A stretch of DNA of 12,720 nucleotides from Candidatus Eiseniibacteriota bacterium (GCA_005893365.1 VBPB01000056.1:6108-18827), one strand, 5' to 3'. Numbered from the stretch's first letter, positions 1-6,675 are shown. The notes: a model not told the origin generated them from the letters alone. Numbers and translations are program-made.

Positions 1-23
1 GTGGCGCCCGGCCGCGACGCCGG

Positions 24-554
24 CTAGCGCCCGGGGGGCTCCGCCGTGGCCGCGAGGGCCCGGAGTACCTCGGTGCCGAAGCCGTACTGGAGCCAGCCCT
101 CGCCCGCCGGGCGGGCGCCCGCCTTCTCGTAGAAGCCGATCGACGGCTTGTTCCAGTCGATGACCACCCAGCCGACGCGGGCGCAGCCGCGCTCGAGGGC
201 GAGCCGCGCGAGCGAGGCGAGCAGGGCGCGCCCCACGCCTGCGCCGCGCACCGCGGGCTCGACGAACAGGTCCTCGAGCCAGAGCATCGGTGCGGTGTGG
301 AAGGACGAGTAGGTGGGATAGAAGAGCGCGTAGCCCACGACGGCGCCCTCGCGCTCGGCCACCAGGCACTCGACGCGCGGGCGGGCGCCGAAGAGATCCT
401 CGCCGAGGCGCTCGGCCGAGCCCTTCACCTCATGGCTCAGCCGCTCGTAGGCCGCCAGCGCCAGCACCATCTCCCAGATCCGCGCGAGGTCGGCCGGGCG
501 GGCCGCGCGCACCACGCAGGCGCCCACCGACCGCGTGACGTCGTCGTGGGCCAT
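24..554 (-). CDS. GNAT N-acetyltransferase, SSAT/thialysine-acetyltransferase-like
   Basis: A 176-residue single-domain GNAT that should transfer acetyl from acetyl-CoA to a small amine. It reads like the diamine/thialysine acetyltransferase (SSAT) branch: an early LAAYERL segment (33-39), FGARPRVECLVAE (55-67), then GYALFYPTYSSF (74-85) and LWLEDLFVEP (91-100). The acetyl-CoA pyrophosphate loop is RGAGVG (103-108). The closing DWNKPSIGFYEKAGA (133-147) places Tyr142 where SSAT proteins have their general-acid tyrosine. The ATG at 554 lies 2 nt after the yjbQ stop codon, so the gene is probably translated by coupling to yjbQ and has no ribosome site of its own. The length matches SSAT proteins (about 160-175). 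The family call is firm. The substrate (polyamine, thialysine or another amine) is inference. Confidence 0.9.
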   Translation of the reverse strand: MAHDDVTRSVGACVVRAARPADLARIWEMVLALAAYERLSHEVKGSAERLGEDLFGARPRVECLVAEREGAVVGYALFYPTYSSFHTAPMLWLEDLFVEPAVRGAGVGRALLASLARLALERGCARVGWVVIDWNKPSIGFYEKAGARPAGEGWLQYGFGTEVLRALAATAEPPGR

Positions 555-556
555 CG

Positions 557-976
557 CTACTCCCCGATCACCTTGATCAGGACGCGCTTCTTGCGGCGGC
601 CGTCGAACTCGCCGTAGAAGACCTGCTCCCACGGGCCGAAATCGAGCCGGCCCCCGGTCACCGCCACCACCACCTCGCGCCCCATCACCTGACGCTTGAG
701 GTGCGCGTCGGCGTTGTCCTCGCCGGTCCGGTTGTGGTGGTACTGGGAGGTCGGCGCGTGGGGGGCCAGCCGCTCGAGCCAGACCTCGTAGTCGTGGTGG
801 AGGCCGGACTCGTCGTCGTTGATGAACACGCTGGCGGTGATGTGCATCGCGTTCACCAGCACCAGGCCCTCCGAGACGCCGCTCTCGCGCACCACCCGCT
901 CGACCTCGGGGGTGATGTTGACGAACCCGCGCCGGGTCTTGAGTTCGAGCGTGAGGTGGTCGGTGTGCGATCGCAT
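557..976 (-). CDS. YjbQ/UPF0047 family protein
   Basis: A 139-residue cytoplasmic protein of the YjbQ (UPF0047) family. E. coli YjbQ has been linked to a weak secondary thiamine-phosphate synthase activity, but the physiological role of the family is unsettled. Family marks are LVLVNAMHITASVFIND (38-54), ENADAHLKRQVMG-like DNADAHLKRQVMG (87-99) and the C-terminal GRLDFGPWEQVFYGEFDG (109-126), a version of the UPF0047 signature with GPWEQ in place of GTWQ. Full length for the family (130-140). It is first in a two-gene operon with the acetyltransferase. No Shine-Dalgarno sequence precedes the ATG. An extended -10 (TGCTAGGCT) ends 9 nt upstream, so the mRNA may be leaderless. Confidence 0.92.
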   Translation of the reverse strand: MRSHTDHLTLELKTRRGFVNITPEVERVVRESGVSEGLVLVNAMHITASVFINDDESGLHHDYEVWLERLAPHAPTSQYHHNRTGEDNADAHLKRQVMGREVVVAVTGGRLDFGPWEQVFYGEFDGRRKKRVLIKVIGE

Positions 977-985
977 GCCGGGGCC

Positions 986-994
986 AGCCTAGCA
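986..994 (-). promoter_or_regulatory. Extended -10 promoter of the yjbQ-acetyltransferase operon
   Basis: On the minus strand the 9-mer TGCTAGGCT has the TGn extension and a TAnnnT -10 box. No TTG-type -35 sits 16-18 nt upstream, as is allowed for extended -10 promoters. Only 9 nt separate it from the yjbQ ATG, so transcription would start about 1-3 nt before the start codon. Confidence 0.35.
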
Positions 995-1014
995 CGAGCC
1001 TCGCGCCCCTTGCC

Positions 1015-1044
1015 TTGAGCGGCGGTTGACGCCTCTGCTAGCGT
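1015..1044 (+). promoter_or_regulatory. Candidate promoter of the thiolase gene
   Basis: TTGAGC (1015-1020), an 18-nt spacer and TAGCGT (1039-1044), with TGC just before the -10, which makes it an extended -10. It would give a leader of about 90 nt before the TTG start at 1140. It lies back to back with the yjbQ promoter. Confidence 0.4.
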
Positions 1045-1125
1045 GAGCCGTGGCGCCGCTCGTGACCCCGCCCTGCCACGAGCGCCGCCCGGGATCCCCG
1101 GGACCTTCCACCGAATCCTCAACCA

Positions 1126-1132
1126 AGAGGAG
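1126..1132 (+). promoter_or_regulatory. Ribosome binding site that fixes the thiolase TTG start
   Basis: AGAGGAG lies 7 nt before the TTG at 1140. The frame is open further upstream, but no better Shine-Dalgarno sequence is present there, and the residues before 1140 do not look like a thiolase N-terminus. Confidence 0.75.
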
Positions 1133-1139
1133 CAACGCC

Positions 1140-2369
1140 TTGGCCACCAAGAGCATTCCCGACATCGTCATCGTCTCCGGGGCCCGCACCCCGATGGCCG
1201 AGTGGATCGGCGGCAAGCGCGGCGACGGGCTTCAAGGCGGGGCGCTCGCCTCGCTCTCGGCCATCGACCTGGGTGCCGTGGCGGCGCGCGGGGCCCTGGA
1301 GCGGGCGGGCATCGAGCCCGGGACCATCGACCACGTCGTGATGGGCAACGCGCTCCAGACCTCGGGCGACGCGCTCTACGGGGCGCGGCACGTGGCGCTC
1401 AAGGCCGGAGTGCCGAAGGAGGTCCCCGCCCTCACCGTCAACCGGCTGTGCGGCTCGGGCCACCAGGCGGTGGTGACCGCGGCCCAGATGATCGCGCTCG
1501 GCGAGGCCACCTGGGTGCTGGCCGGCGGCATGGAGAGCATGAGCCAGGCGCCCCACGTCCTGCGCGGGGCGCGCGGCGGCATCCGGCTCGGCCCCGGCGG
1601 CCAGCTGGAGGACTCGCTGTGGGTGGCGCTCAAGGACTCCTACTGCGGGCTCTTCATGGCGCAGACCTCCGACAACCTGGCGCGCCAGTACGGCATCACC
1701 CGCGAGCAGCAGGACGAGTTCGCCCTGCGCTCCCACCGCCTCAGCAACGCCGCCAACGGCGACGGGCGCTTCGCCGCGGAGCGCGTGCCGGTCACGGTCC
1801 AGCAGGGCAAGAAGACGACGGTCGTGGAGAAGGACGACCATCTCTTCCCCGCGACCACGCTCGAGGGGCTGGCCAAGCTGCCGCCGGCCTTCGGCCCCGA
1901 GTCGTTCGTCACCGCCGGCAACGCCTCGGGCATCGTCGACGGTGCCGCGGCCCTGGTGGTGACCGAGGCCGGGCGGGCGCGCGCCGCGGGCAAGGCGCCG
2001 CTCGGCTTCGTGCGCGAGTGGGCGAGCGTCGGCGTGGACCCGTCGATCATGGGCCTGGGGCCGGCGCCGGCGATCCGCAAGGCGCTCGCGCGGGCCGGCC
2101 TCGCGATCGGCGACGTCGACCTGTTCGAGATCAACGAGGCGTTCGCCGGGCAGTACCTGGCGGTCGAGAAGGAGCTGGGCCTGGACCGCGAGAAGGTGAA
2201 CGTGAACGGCGGCGCCATCGGCCTGGGCCACCCGCTCGGCGCCACCGGCGCCCGGCTGATCCACACCGTGCTGATCGAGCTGGCCCGCCGGGGCAAGCGT
2301 TGGGGGATCGCCTCGGCCTGCATCGGCGGCGGACAGGGCATCGCTGTCCTCCTGGAGCGCGCGGTCTGA
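1140..2369 (+). CDS. Thiolase (acetyl-CoA C-acyltransferase)
   Basis: A 409-residue thiolase, reversibly condensing or cleaving acyl-CoA and acetyl-CoA. The active-site nucleophile is Cys104 in NRLCGSGHQAV. The NEAF motif is at 332-335. His364 lies in GGAIGLGHPLGATGAR, and the C-terminal catalytic Cys394 is in CIGGGQG, so all catalytic elements are present. The length is slightly above the usual 390-400 because of a short N-terminal extension. The start is TTG, chosen because AGAGGAG lies 7 nt upstream and MATKSIPDIVIVSGARTP is the expected N-terminus. It is transcribed alone: the next gene has its own promoter. The sequence cannot separate a degradative 3-ketoacyl-CoA thiolase from a biosynthetic acetoacetyl-CoA thiolase, so no symbol is given. 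Neighbourhood gives little help, although an enoyl-CoA hydratase and a propionyl-CoA-type carboxyltransferase lie elsewhere in the window. Confidence 0.95.
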   Translation: MATKSIPDIVIVSGARTPMAEWIGGKRGDGLQGGALASLSAIDLGAVAARGALERAGIEPGTIDHVVMGNALQTSGDALYGARHVALKAGVPKEVPALTVNRLCGSGHQAVVTAAQMIALGEATWVLAGGMESMSQAPHVLRGARGGIRLGPGGQLEDSLWVALKDSYCGLFMAQTSDNLARQYGITREQQDEFALRSHRLSNAANGDGRFAAERVPVTVQQGKKTTVVEKDDHLFPATTLEGLAKLPPAFGPESFVTAGNASGIVDGAAALVVTEAGRARAAGKAPLGFVREWASVGVDPSIMGLGPAPAIRKALARAGLAIGDVDLFEINEAFAGQYLAVEKELGLDREKVNVNGGAIGLGHPLGATGARLIHTVLIELARRGKRWGIASACIGGGQGIAVLLERAV

Positions 2370-2385
2370 ACGGCGGCGCCGGCCA

Positions 2386-2414
2386 TTGCGGAAGGCGGTC
2401 ACGCGCCGTAGTCT
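2386..2414 (+). promoter_or_regulatory. Promoter of the methionine-rich exported protein
   Basis: TTGCGG (2386-2391), a spacer of exactly 17 nt and TAGTCT (2409-2414), just after the thiolase stop. The predicted leader of about 48 nt contains GGAGG (2459-2463) 5 nt before the ATG at 2469. Confidence 0.5.
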
Positions 2415-2468
2415 GCCCCGTACCGTTCACAGCCGAGCTTCACACCACCCCATCCCATGGAGGTAGCG

Positions 2469-2852
2469 ATGCGTCGTACCACGCTGGTGCTGGTGGGCTG
2501 TCTGGCGATGATGCTGATGGCGGCGAGCGTGTTCGCCCAGGGCGAGAAGGCCAAGCCGGCGATGAAGTCCAAGATGGCGATGCCGGCGATGTCCACGTAC
2601 ATGATCGAGTCGCCCCACACCGAAGAGGAGTGCATGGCGGTGATGGACGAGACGGCCAAGATGAAGGACCTCGGCGCCTGGAGCTGGGGCTGCATGGACG
2701 GGAACCACACCGCCTACCGCATGGTGCAGGCCAAGGACGAGGCGGCCGCCCTGGCGATGGTGCCCGAGAACGTGCGCGCCAAGGCGCACGCGTACAAGGT
2801 CACCAAGATGACCCCGGCGATGCTGGCGAGCGCGCACAAGCAGCACATGTAG
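2469..2852 (+). CDS. Small exported methionine-rich protein, function unknown
   Basis: A 127-residue protein I cannot assign with confidence. Residues 1-23 are a Sec signal peptide: RR at 2-3, a hydrophobic core LVLVGCLAMMLMAA, and a predicted cleavage after VFA23 before Gln24. The mature 104 residues contain 14 methionines, several clustered at 32-45, plus Cys62 (HTEEECM) and Cys80 (WGCMDG). The compact region from about 50 to 120 (HTEEEC..., then GNHTAYRMVQAKDEAAALAMVP) resembles small alpha/beta proteins of the DUF4242/DUF3303 type by eye; this is a weak resemblance. The ATG at 2469 is preferred to the one at 2457 because GGAGG lies 5 nt before it. The gene has its own promoter and a strong terminator, so it is a monocistronic unit. 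Methionine, histidine and cysteine content could mean metal binding in the envelope, which is inference only. Confidence 0.85.
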   Translation: MRRTTLVLVGCLAMMLMAASVFAQGEKAKPAMKSKMAMPAMSTYMIESPHTEEECMAVMDETAKMKDLGAWSWGCMDGNHTAYRMVQAKDEAAALAMVPENVRAKAHAYKVTKMTPAMLASAHKQHM

Positions 2853-2872
2853 GACGCGGCCCGTAGGGAGCG

Positions 2873-2898
2873 ACGGCCCGGCGTTCGCGCCGGGCCGT
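2873..2898 (+). terminator. Strong hairpin terminator after the exported protein gene
   Basis: A perfect 11-bp GC-rich stem (2873-2883 with 2888-2898) closes on a TTCG tetraloop, 20 nt after the stop codon at 2852. The following T content is poor (TGGCGTTT), as is common in high-GC genomes, so it may act as a pause or Rho-assisted site as well as an mRNA 3' end stabiliser. Confidence 0.65.
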
Positions 2899-2944
2899 TG
2901 GCGTTTGCGCACCGGCCGCGCCCGGGAGCGCGCCGGGATTCGAC

Positions 2945-2973
2945 TTGCCAGCGGGGGCCATCGGCGATTAACT
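2945..2973 (+). promoter_or_regulatory. Promoter of the leuA-like/leuB-like operon
   Basis: TTGCCA (2945-2950), a 17-nt spacer and TTAACT (2968-2973). Transcription would start near 2980. That leaves only about 10 nt before the ATG at 2990 but about 37 nt before the ATG at 3017, which bears on the start choice of the next gene. Confidence 0.45.
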
Positions 2974-2989
2974 CCCGGGTTCCGACGCC

Positions 2990-4258
2990 ATGCGCCGACT
3001 TCCACCCCCGGATCCCATGGACGAACGCGAGCTCATCCACGACTGGAACGACGCCGGCGAGCGCTGGGACCGGCCCGGCTTCCGCATCCAGTTCGACGAC
3101 GAGACGCTGCGCGACGGCCTCCAGTCGCCCTCGGTCGCGTCTCCGGACATCGCGGACAAGCTCGGCATCCTCCACCTCATGGAGCGCCTGGGCATCGACA
3201 CGGCCGACATCGGCCTGCCCGGCGCCGGCAAGCACGTGGTGGCCGACGTCAGCCTGCTCGCCCGCGAGATCGCCACCCAGCGCCTGCGCATCACCGCCAA
3301 CTGTGCCGCCCGCACCCTCCGCCAGGACATCACGCCCATCATCGAGATCTCGCAGCAGGCCGGGATCCCGATCGAGGCTTGCACGTTCATCGGCTCCTCC
3401 CCCATCCGCCAGTACGCGGAGGACTGGACCGTGGACACGCTGCTCCGGCACACCGAGGACGCGGTCTCCTACGCGGTCACGCACGGCCTGCCGGTGATGT
3501 ACGTGACCGAGGACACGGTGCGCGCCCATCCCGACACGCTGCGCCGCCTGTTCTTGACCGCCATCCGCGCCGGCGCCACGCGCCTCTGCCTGTGCGACAC
3601 GGTCGGGCACGCCACGCCCGCGGGGGCGGCCAACCTGGTGCGGTTCGCGCTCGAGGTGGTGCGCGAGAGCGGCGCCGAGATCGGGCTCGACTGGCACGGC
3701 CACTGCGACCGCGGGCTCGCGATCATCAACACCATCGCCGCGATCCGCGCCGGCGCCACGCGGGTGCACGGGTGCGCGATCGGCATCGGCGAGCGCGTCG
3801 GCAACACGCCGATGGACCAGCTGCTGGTGAACCTGCGGCTGCTCGGCTGGATCGACAACGACCTGGGCGCCCTGCCCGAGTACTGCGAGCGGGTGAGCCA
3901 GGCCACCGGCGTGCCGATCCCGCCCAACTACCCGGTGGTCGGCCGCGACGCGTTCCGGACCGGGACCGGGGTCCACGCCGCCGCGGTCATCAAGGCCGAG
4001 AAGAAGGGGCACGCCTGGCTCGCCGACCGGATCTACTCGGGCGTGCCGGCTAGCCTGGTCGGTCGCCGGCAGGGGATCGAGGTGGGCCCGATGAGCGGCG
4101 AGAGCAATGTGCTGTACTGGCTCGAGCGCCACGCGATCGCGCCGACCCCCGAGCGCGTGCAGGCGGTGTTCCAGCGGGCGAAGAGCGTCAACCGGGTGCT
4201 GACGGAGGCGGAGATCGGGGCGGTGCTGGCGGCCCTGGACGAGACGCGCGTCCCTTGA
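2990..4258 (+). CDS. LeuA-like condensing enzyme (DRE-TIM metallolyase superfamily)
   Basis: A 422-residue member of the isopropylmalate/homocitrate/citramalate synthase group, which condenses an acyl-CoA with a 2-oxoacid in a TIM barrel with a divalent metal. The metal and substrate motif is DDETLRDGLQS (36-46). The HxH metal pair is His236/His238 (DWHGHCD), and GIGERVGN (265-272) is the family signature. DTVGHATP (203-210) is also typical. It ends shortly after the catalytic barrel and accessory helices, lacking the C-terminal leucine-sensing dimer domain of classical LeuA (about 510-560 residues). It therefore should not be feedback-inhibited by leucine in the usual way. DGLQ replaces the usual DGEQ. 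Start: ATG 2990 is given, but ATG 3017 (nine residues shorter) fits the predicted transcription start better; neither has a clear ribosome site. A LeuB-like dehydrogenase follows 76 nt later. The acceptor could be 2-oxoisovalerate, pyruvate, 2-oxoglutarate or oxaloacetate; I cannot decide. Confidence 0.88.
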   Translation: MRRLPPPDPMDERELIHDWNDAGERWDRPGFRIQFDDETLRDGLQSPSVASPDIADKLGILHLMERLGIDTADIGLPGAGKHVVADVSLLAREIATQRLRITANCAARTLRQDITPIIEISQQAGIPIEACTFIGSSPIRQYAEDWTVDTLLRHTEDAVSYAVTHGLPVMYVTEDTVRAHPDTLRRLFLTAIRAGATRLCLCDTVGHATPAGAANLVRFALEVVRESGAEIGLDWHGHCDRGLAIINTIAAIRAGATRVHGCAIGIGERVGNTPMDQLLVNLRLLGWIDNDLGALPEYCERVSQATGVPIPPNYPVVGRDAFRTGTGVHAAAVIKAEKKGHAWLADRIYSGVPASLVGRRQGIEVGPMSGESNVLYWLERHAIAPTPERVQAVFQRAKSVNRVLTEAEIGAVLAALDETRVP

Positions 4259-4334
4259 CCCGCGCCCCCCGGGCGGCGCGCCTTGGACCGCGCGGGCCCG
4301 GCCCAGGTGGCGCACGACCCAAAGGAGAGGCTTC

Positions 4335-5411
4335 GTGACCAGGACGCATGCGATCGCGGTGATCCCGGGGGACGGCATCGGCCCGGAGGTGGTGCGCGAG
4401 GGGCTGCGCGTGCTGGAGCGCGTGGCGGCCGTGGAGGGCTTCGCGGTGCGGCTCACGCGCTACCCGTTCGGCGCCGAGCACTACCTCAAGACCCAGGAGG
4501 TCCTCCCCGACGCGGCATTCGACGAGATCAAGGGCCACGACGCCATCCTGCTCGGCGCGATCGGGGATCCGCGCATCGCGGTCGGCTACCTCGAGTTCGG
4601 CATCATCGCCCGCCTGCGCTTCGGGCTCGACCTGTTCGTCAACCTGCGCCCGGTCAAGCTCTACGCCGAGCACCTCTGCCCGCTCAAGGACAAGCGGCCG
4701 GAGGACGTGGACTTCGTGGTGGTGCGCGAGAACACCGAGGACGCCTACGCCGGGATGTACGGCCACTTCAAGAAGGGCACGCCCGACGAGATCGCCACCC
4801 AGGAGATCCTGTTCACGCGCAAGGGCACCGAGCGCGTGGTGCGCTACGCCTTCGACCTGGCGCGCCGGCGCGCCAAGGGCAAGAAGCTGACGCTGGTCGA
4901 CAAGGCGAACGCGGTGCGGGCGATGGACCTGTGGACCCGCGTGTTCGAGGAGGTGGGGCGCGAGTACCCCGACATCGCCCGCGAGCACGCCTACATCGAC
5001 GCCGCGACCATGTGGTGCGTCAAGAACCCCGAGTGGTTCGACACGGTCGTCACCAGCAACATGTTCGGCGACATCCTCACCGACCTGGCGGCCATGATCC
5101 AGGGCGGGCTCGGCGTGGCGGCCAGCGGCAACATCCATCCCGGGCGCGTCAGCCTGTTCGAACCCATCCACGGCTCGGCGCCCAAGTACGCGGGGAAGAA
5201 CGTGGCCAACCCGGTCGCCACCATCATGGCGGTGAGCATGCTGCTCGACTACCTGGGCGAGGCCCGCGCCGCCACCCGGATCGAGGAGACGGTGGCCGGG
5301 CTGCTGCGCTCGAAGCGCATCCCGTCGCTCTCGAGCGACTCGGGGCTCTCGACCTCGCAGGTCGGCGACCTGGTCCTGGCCGCCCTGGAGGACGCCCCGG
5401 TCCCGCGCTGA
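4335..5411 (+). CDS. LeuB-like isopropylmalate/isocitrate-type dehydrogenase
   Basis: A 358-residue beta-decarboxylating dehydrogenase that oxidises a 2-hydroxyacid and releases CO2. GDGIGPEV is at 12-19. The substrate arginines Arg95, Arg105 and Arg131, Tyr138, Lys190, and metal aspartates Asp222, Asp246 and Asp250 are all in place. NMFGDILTDLAAMIQGGLG (242-260) is the family signature. The helix before Arg95 (LEFGIIARLR) is hydrophobic, as in isopropylmalate dehydrogenase, and lacks the Ser/Asn pair of isocitrate dehydrogenase. Overall it looks closest to actinobacterial-type LeuB. Oddity: the coenzyme loop reads HGSAPKYAG (279-287). NAD-dependent LeuB normally has Asp at the Lys284 position, while Lys-Tyr is the NADP signature of isocitrate dehydrogenase. 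The start is GTG with AGGAG (4323-4327) 7 nt upstream. It is probably co-transcribed with the LeuA-like gene. LeuB is the most likely role; homoisocitrate or another malate-type substrate is possible. Confidence 0.9.
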   Translation: MTRTHAIAVIPGDGIGPEVVREGLRVLERVAAVEGFAVRLTRYPFGAEHYLKTQEVLPDAAFDEIKGHDAILLGAIGDPRIAVGYLEFGIIARLRFGLDLFVNLRPVKLYAEHLCPLKDKRPEDVDFVVVRENTEDAYAGMYGHFKKGTPDEIATQEILFTRKGTERVVRYAFDLARRRAKGKKLTLVDKANAVRAMDLWTRVFEEVGREYPDIAREHAYIDAATMWCVKNPEWFDTVVTSNMFGDILTDLAAMIQGGLGVAASGNIHPGRVSLFEPIHGSAPKYAGKNVANPVATIMAVSMLLDYLGEARAATRIEETVAGLLRSKRIPSLSSDSGLSTSQVGDLVLAALEDAPVPR

Positions 5412-5417
5412 ACGCGT

Positions 5418-5870
5418 CTAGCGCTCGTGCCCCTCGCCGGCCGGGGAGAGCCAGCGCTCGACGAGCCGATAGCCCTCGAGCACCACCAGCGCGAGCACCG
5501 TGCCCGTCACCGCCAGGCTCCAGGCGTGCACGCCGACCGCCACGCCGATCGCCGCCACCATCCATACGCTGGCGGCGGTCGTGAGGCCGTGGACGAACCC
5601 CTCCTGGCGCATGATGCTGCCGGCGCCCAGGAACCCCACCCCCGTCACCACGCCGTGGATGATGCGCGTGGGGTCCACGTTGCCGCCGCCGAAATCGCGC
5701 GAGGCGTGCACGGTGAGCAGGACGAAGAGCGTCGAGCCCATGCAGACCAGCGTGTGGGTGCGCAGCCCCGCCGGCTTGCGGCCGATCTGCCGCTCCCAGC
5801 CGACGGCGGTGCCGAGCGCGGTCGAGACCAGCATGGCGATCACGTCCTGGAACGCGCCTCCCGAGACCAC
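5418..5870 (-). CDS. MgtC/SapB family inner-membrane protein
   Basis: A 150-residue membrane protein of the MgtC family, with hydrophobic segments at about 7-24, 40-55, 70-87, 95-113 and 117-133. Characteristic stretches are GTAVGWERQ (20-28), AGLRTHTLV (34-42), GVGFLGAGSIM (77-87) and GLTTAASVWMVAAIG (95-109). It ends after the membrane domain and lacks the C-terminal cytoplasmic ACT-like domain of Salmonella MgtC (about 230 residues), as do many environmental homologues. MgtC in pathogens inhibits F-type ATPase and aids survival at low magnesium. The role of short environmental forms is not known. The start is GTG at 5870, 4 nt after the enoyl-CoA hydratase stop, so it is probably translated by coupling. 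It converges on the leuB-like gene with only 6 nt between the stop codons. Confidence 0.9.
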   Translation of the reverse strand: MVSGGAFQDVIAMLVSTALGTAVGWERQIGRKPAGLRTHTLVCMGSTLFVLLTVHASRDFGGGNVDPTRIIHGVVTGVGFLGAGSIMRQEGFVHGLTTAASVWMVAAIGVAVGVHAWSLAVTGTVLALVVLEGYRLVERWLSPAGEGHER

Positions 5871-5874
5871 GGGG

Positions 5875-6675
5875 CTACCGGCGCTCGAAGCGCGCCGGGC
5901 GCTTCTCGAGGAAGGCCTTCATGCCCTCGTGCATGTCCTGGCTCGCGGCGAGCAGGCCGAACAGGCCGCTCTCCAACCGCTGGCCATCGTCGAGCCCGAG
6001 CGGCAGGCCGCGGTGGACCGCCTCCAGGGCGGCGCTCACCGCGAGCGGGCCGTTCTCGAGGATCGCCTGCGCCAGCTTCTCCGCCTCGCCCAGCAGCTCC
6101 GCGCGCGGCACGACGCGGTTGACCAGGCCCATGCGCTCCGCCTCGTCGGCCTTGACGCGCCGCCCGGTCAAGATCAGCTCCAGCGCCCGGCCCTTGCCGA
6201 TCAGCCGCGGCAGCCGCTGCGTGCCGCCGTAGCCCGGGATGATGCCCAGGCCCACCTCGGGCAGGCCCATCACGGCGTTGTCGGAGGCCAGCCGCAGGTG
6301 GCAGGCGAGCGCCAGCTCGCAGCCGCCGCCGAAGGCGTAGCCGTTGACGGCGGCGATGACCGGCTTCCCCGCCTGCTCCAGCAGGTCGAACACGCGCTGG
6401 CCGAGCCGCGAGATCGCCTCGGCGCCGCGCGGATCCAGCACGGCCAGCTCCTGGATGTCGGCGCCCGAGACGAAGCTCTTCTCGCCGCTCCCGGTGACGA
6501 TCAAGGCCCCCTGCCCGGGATCGTCCCGGAACGCGCGCGCGCAGCGCTCGAGTTCGCCCAGCGTCTCGCGGTTGAGCGCGTTGAGCACGTCGGGGCGATG
6601 CACCGTGAGGACGGTCACGGCTCCCCGACGCTCGGTGAGGAGGTTCCGATAGGTCGCGTCGGTGGTCGTGCTCAT
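5875..6675 (-). CDS. Enoyl-CoA hydratase/isomerase family protein
   Basis: A 266-residue crotonase that adds water across a 2-enoyl-CoA double bond. The CoA and oxyanion-hole segment is SGADIQEL (70-77). GGGCELALACHLRLAS (116-131) supplies catalytic Glu120, and PEVGLGIIPGYGGTQRL (139-155) supplies Glu140. The two glutamates are 20 residues apart, as in rat mitochondrial hydratase (Glu144/Glu164), so a true hydratase is likely rather than only an isomerase or hydrolase. Length is typical. It has its own TTGTCC-17-TATACT promoter, a leader of about 48 nt and a modest GGGAGA site (6687-6692). It is followed by the MgtC-like gene in the same operon, a pairing with no obvious functional logic. The acyl-chain substrate cannot be told from the sequence. 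Confidence 0.95.
   Translation of the reverse strand: MSTTTDATYRNLLTERRGAVTVLTVHRPDVLNALNRETLGELERCARAFRDDPGQGALIVTGSGEKSFVSGADIQELAVLDPRGAEAISRLGQRVFDLLEQAGKPVIAAVNGYAFGGGCELALACHLRLASDNAVMGLPEVGLGIIPGYGGTQRLPRLIGKGRALELILTGRRVKADEAERMGLVNRVVPRAELLGEAEKLAQAILENGPLAVSAALEAVHRGLPLGLDDGQRLESGLFGLLAASQDMHEGMKAFLEKRPARFERR

Noticed and set aside
555..995. Upstream in-frame extension of the acetyltransferase through the yjbQ region (323 residues in total)
   Set aside because: The extension reads yjbQ in the wrong frame. The acetyltransferase domain starts right after the ATG at 554.
2469..2501. Possible lipoprotein signal (LVGC, Cys11) in the exported protein
   Set aside because: Only ten residues precede the cysteine, which is too short for a lipoprotein signal peptide, and the hydrophobic core continues past it to a better cleavage site at VFA-QG.
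1043..2866. 607-codon plus-strand open frame overlapping the thiolase and the small exported protein
   Set aside because: It is a +1/-1 frame shadow with Arg/Gly-rich low-complexity content; both real genes have family motifs or a signal peptide and their own ribosome sites.
2714..4456. 580-codon minus-strand open frame opposite the leuA-like gene
   Set aside because: It is antisense to a protein with clear catalytic motifs and is rich in Arg/Gly/Ala/Asp without any recognisable domain, as expected of high-GC shadow frames.
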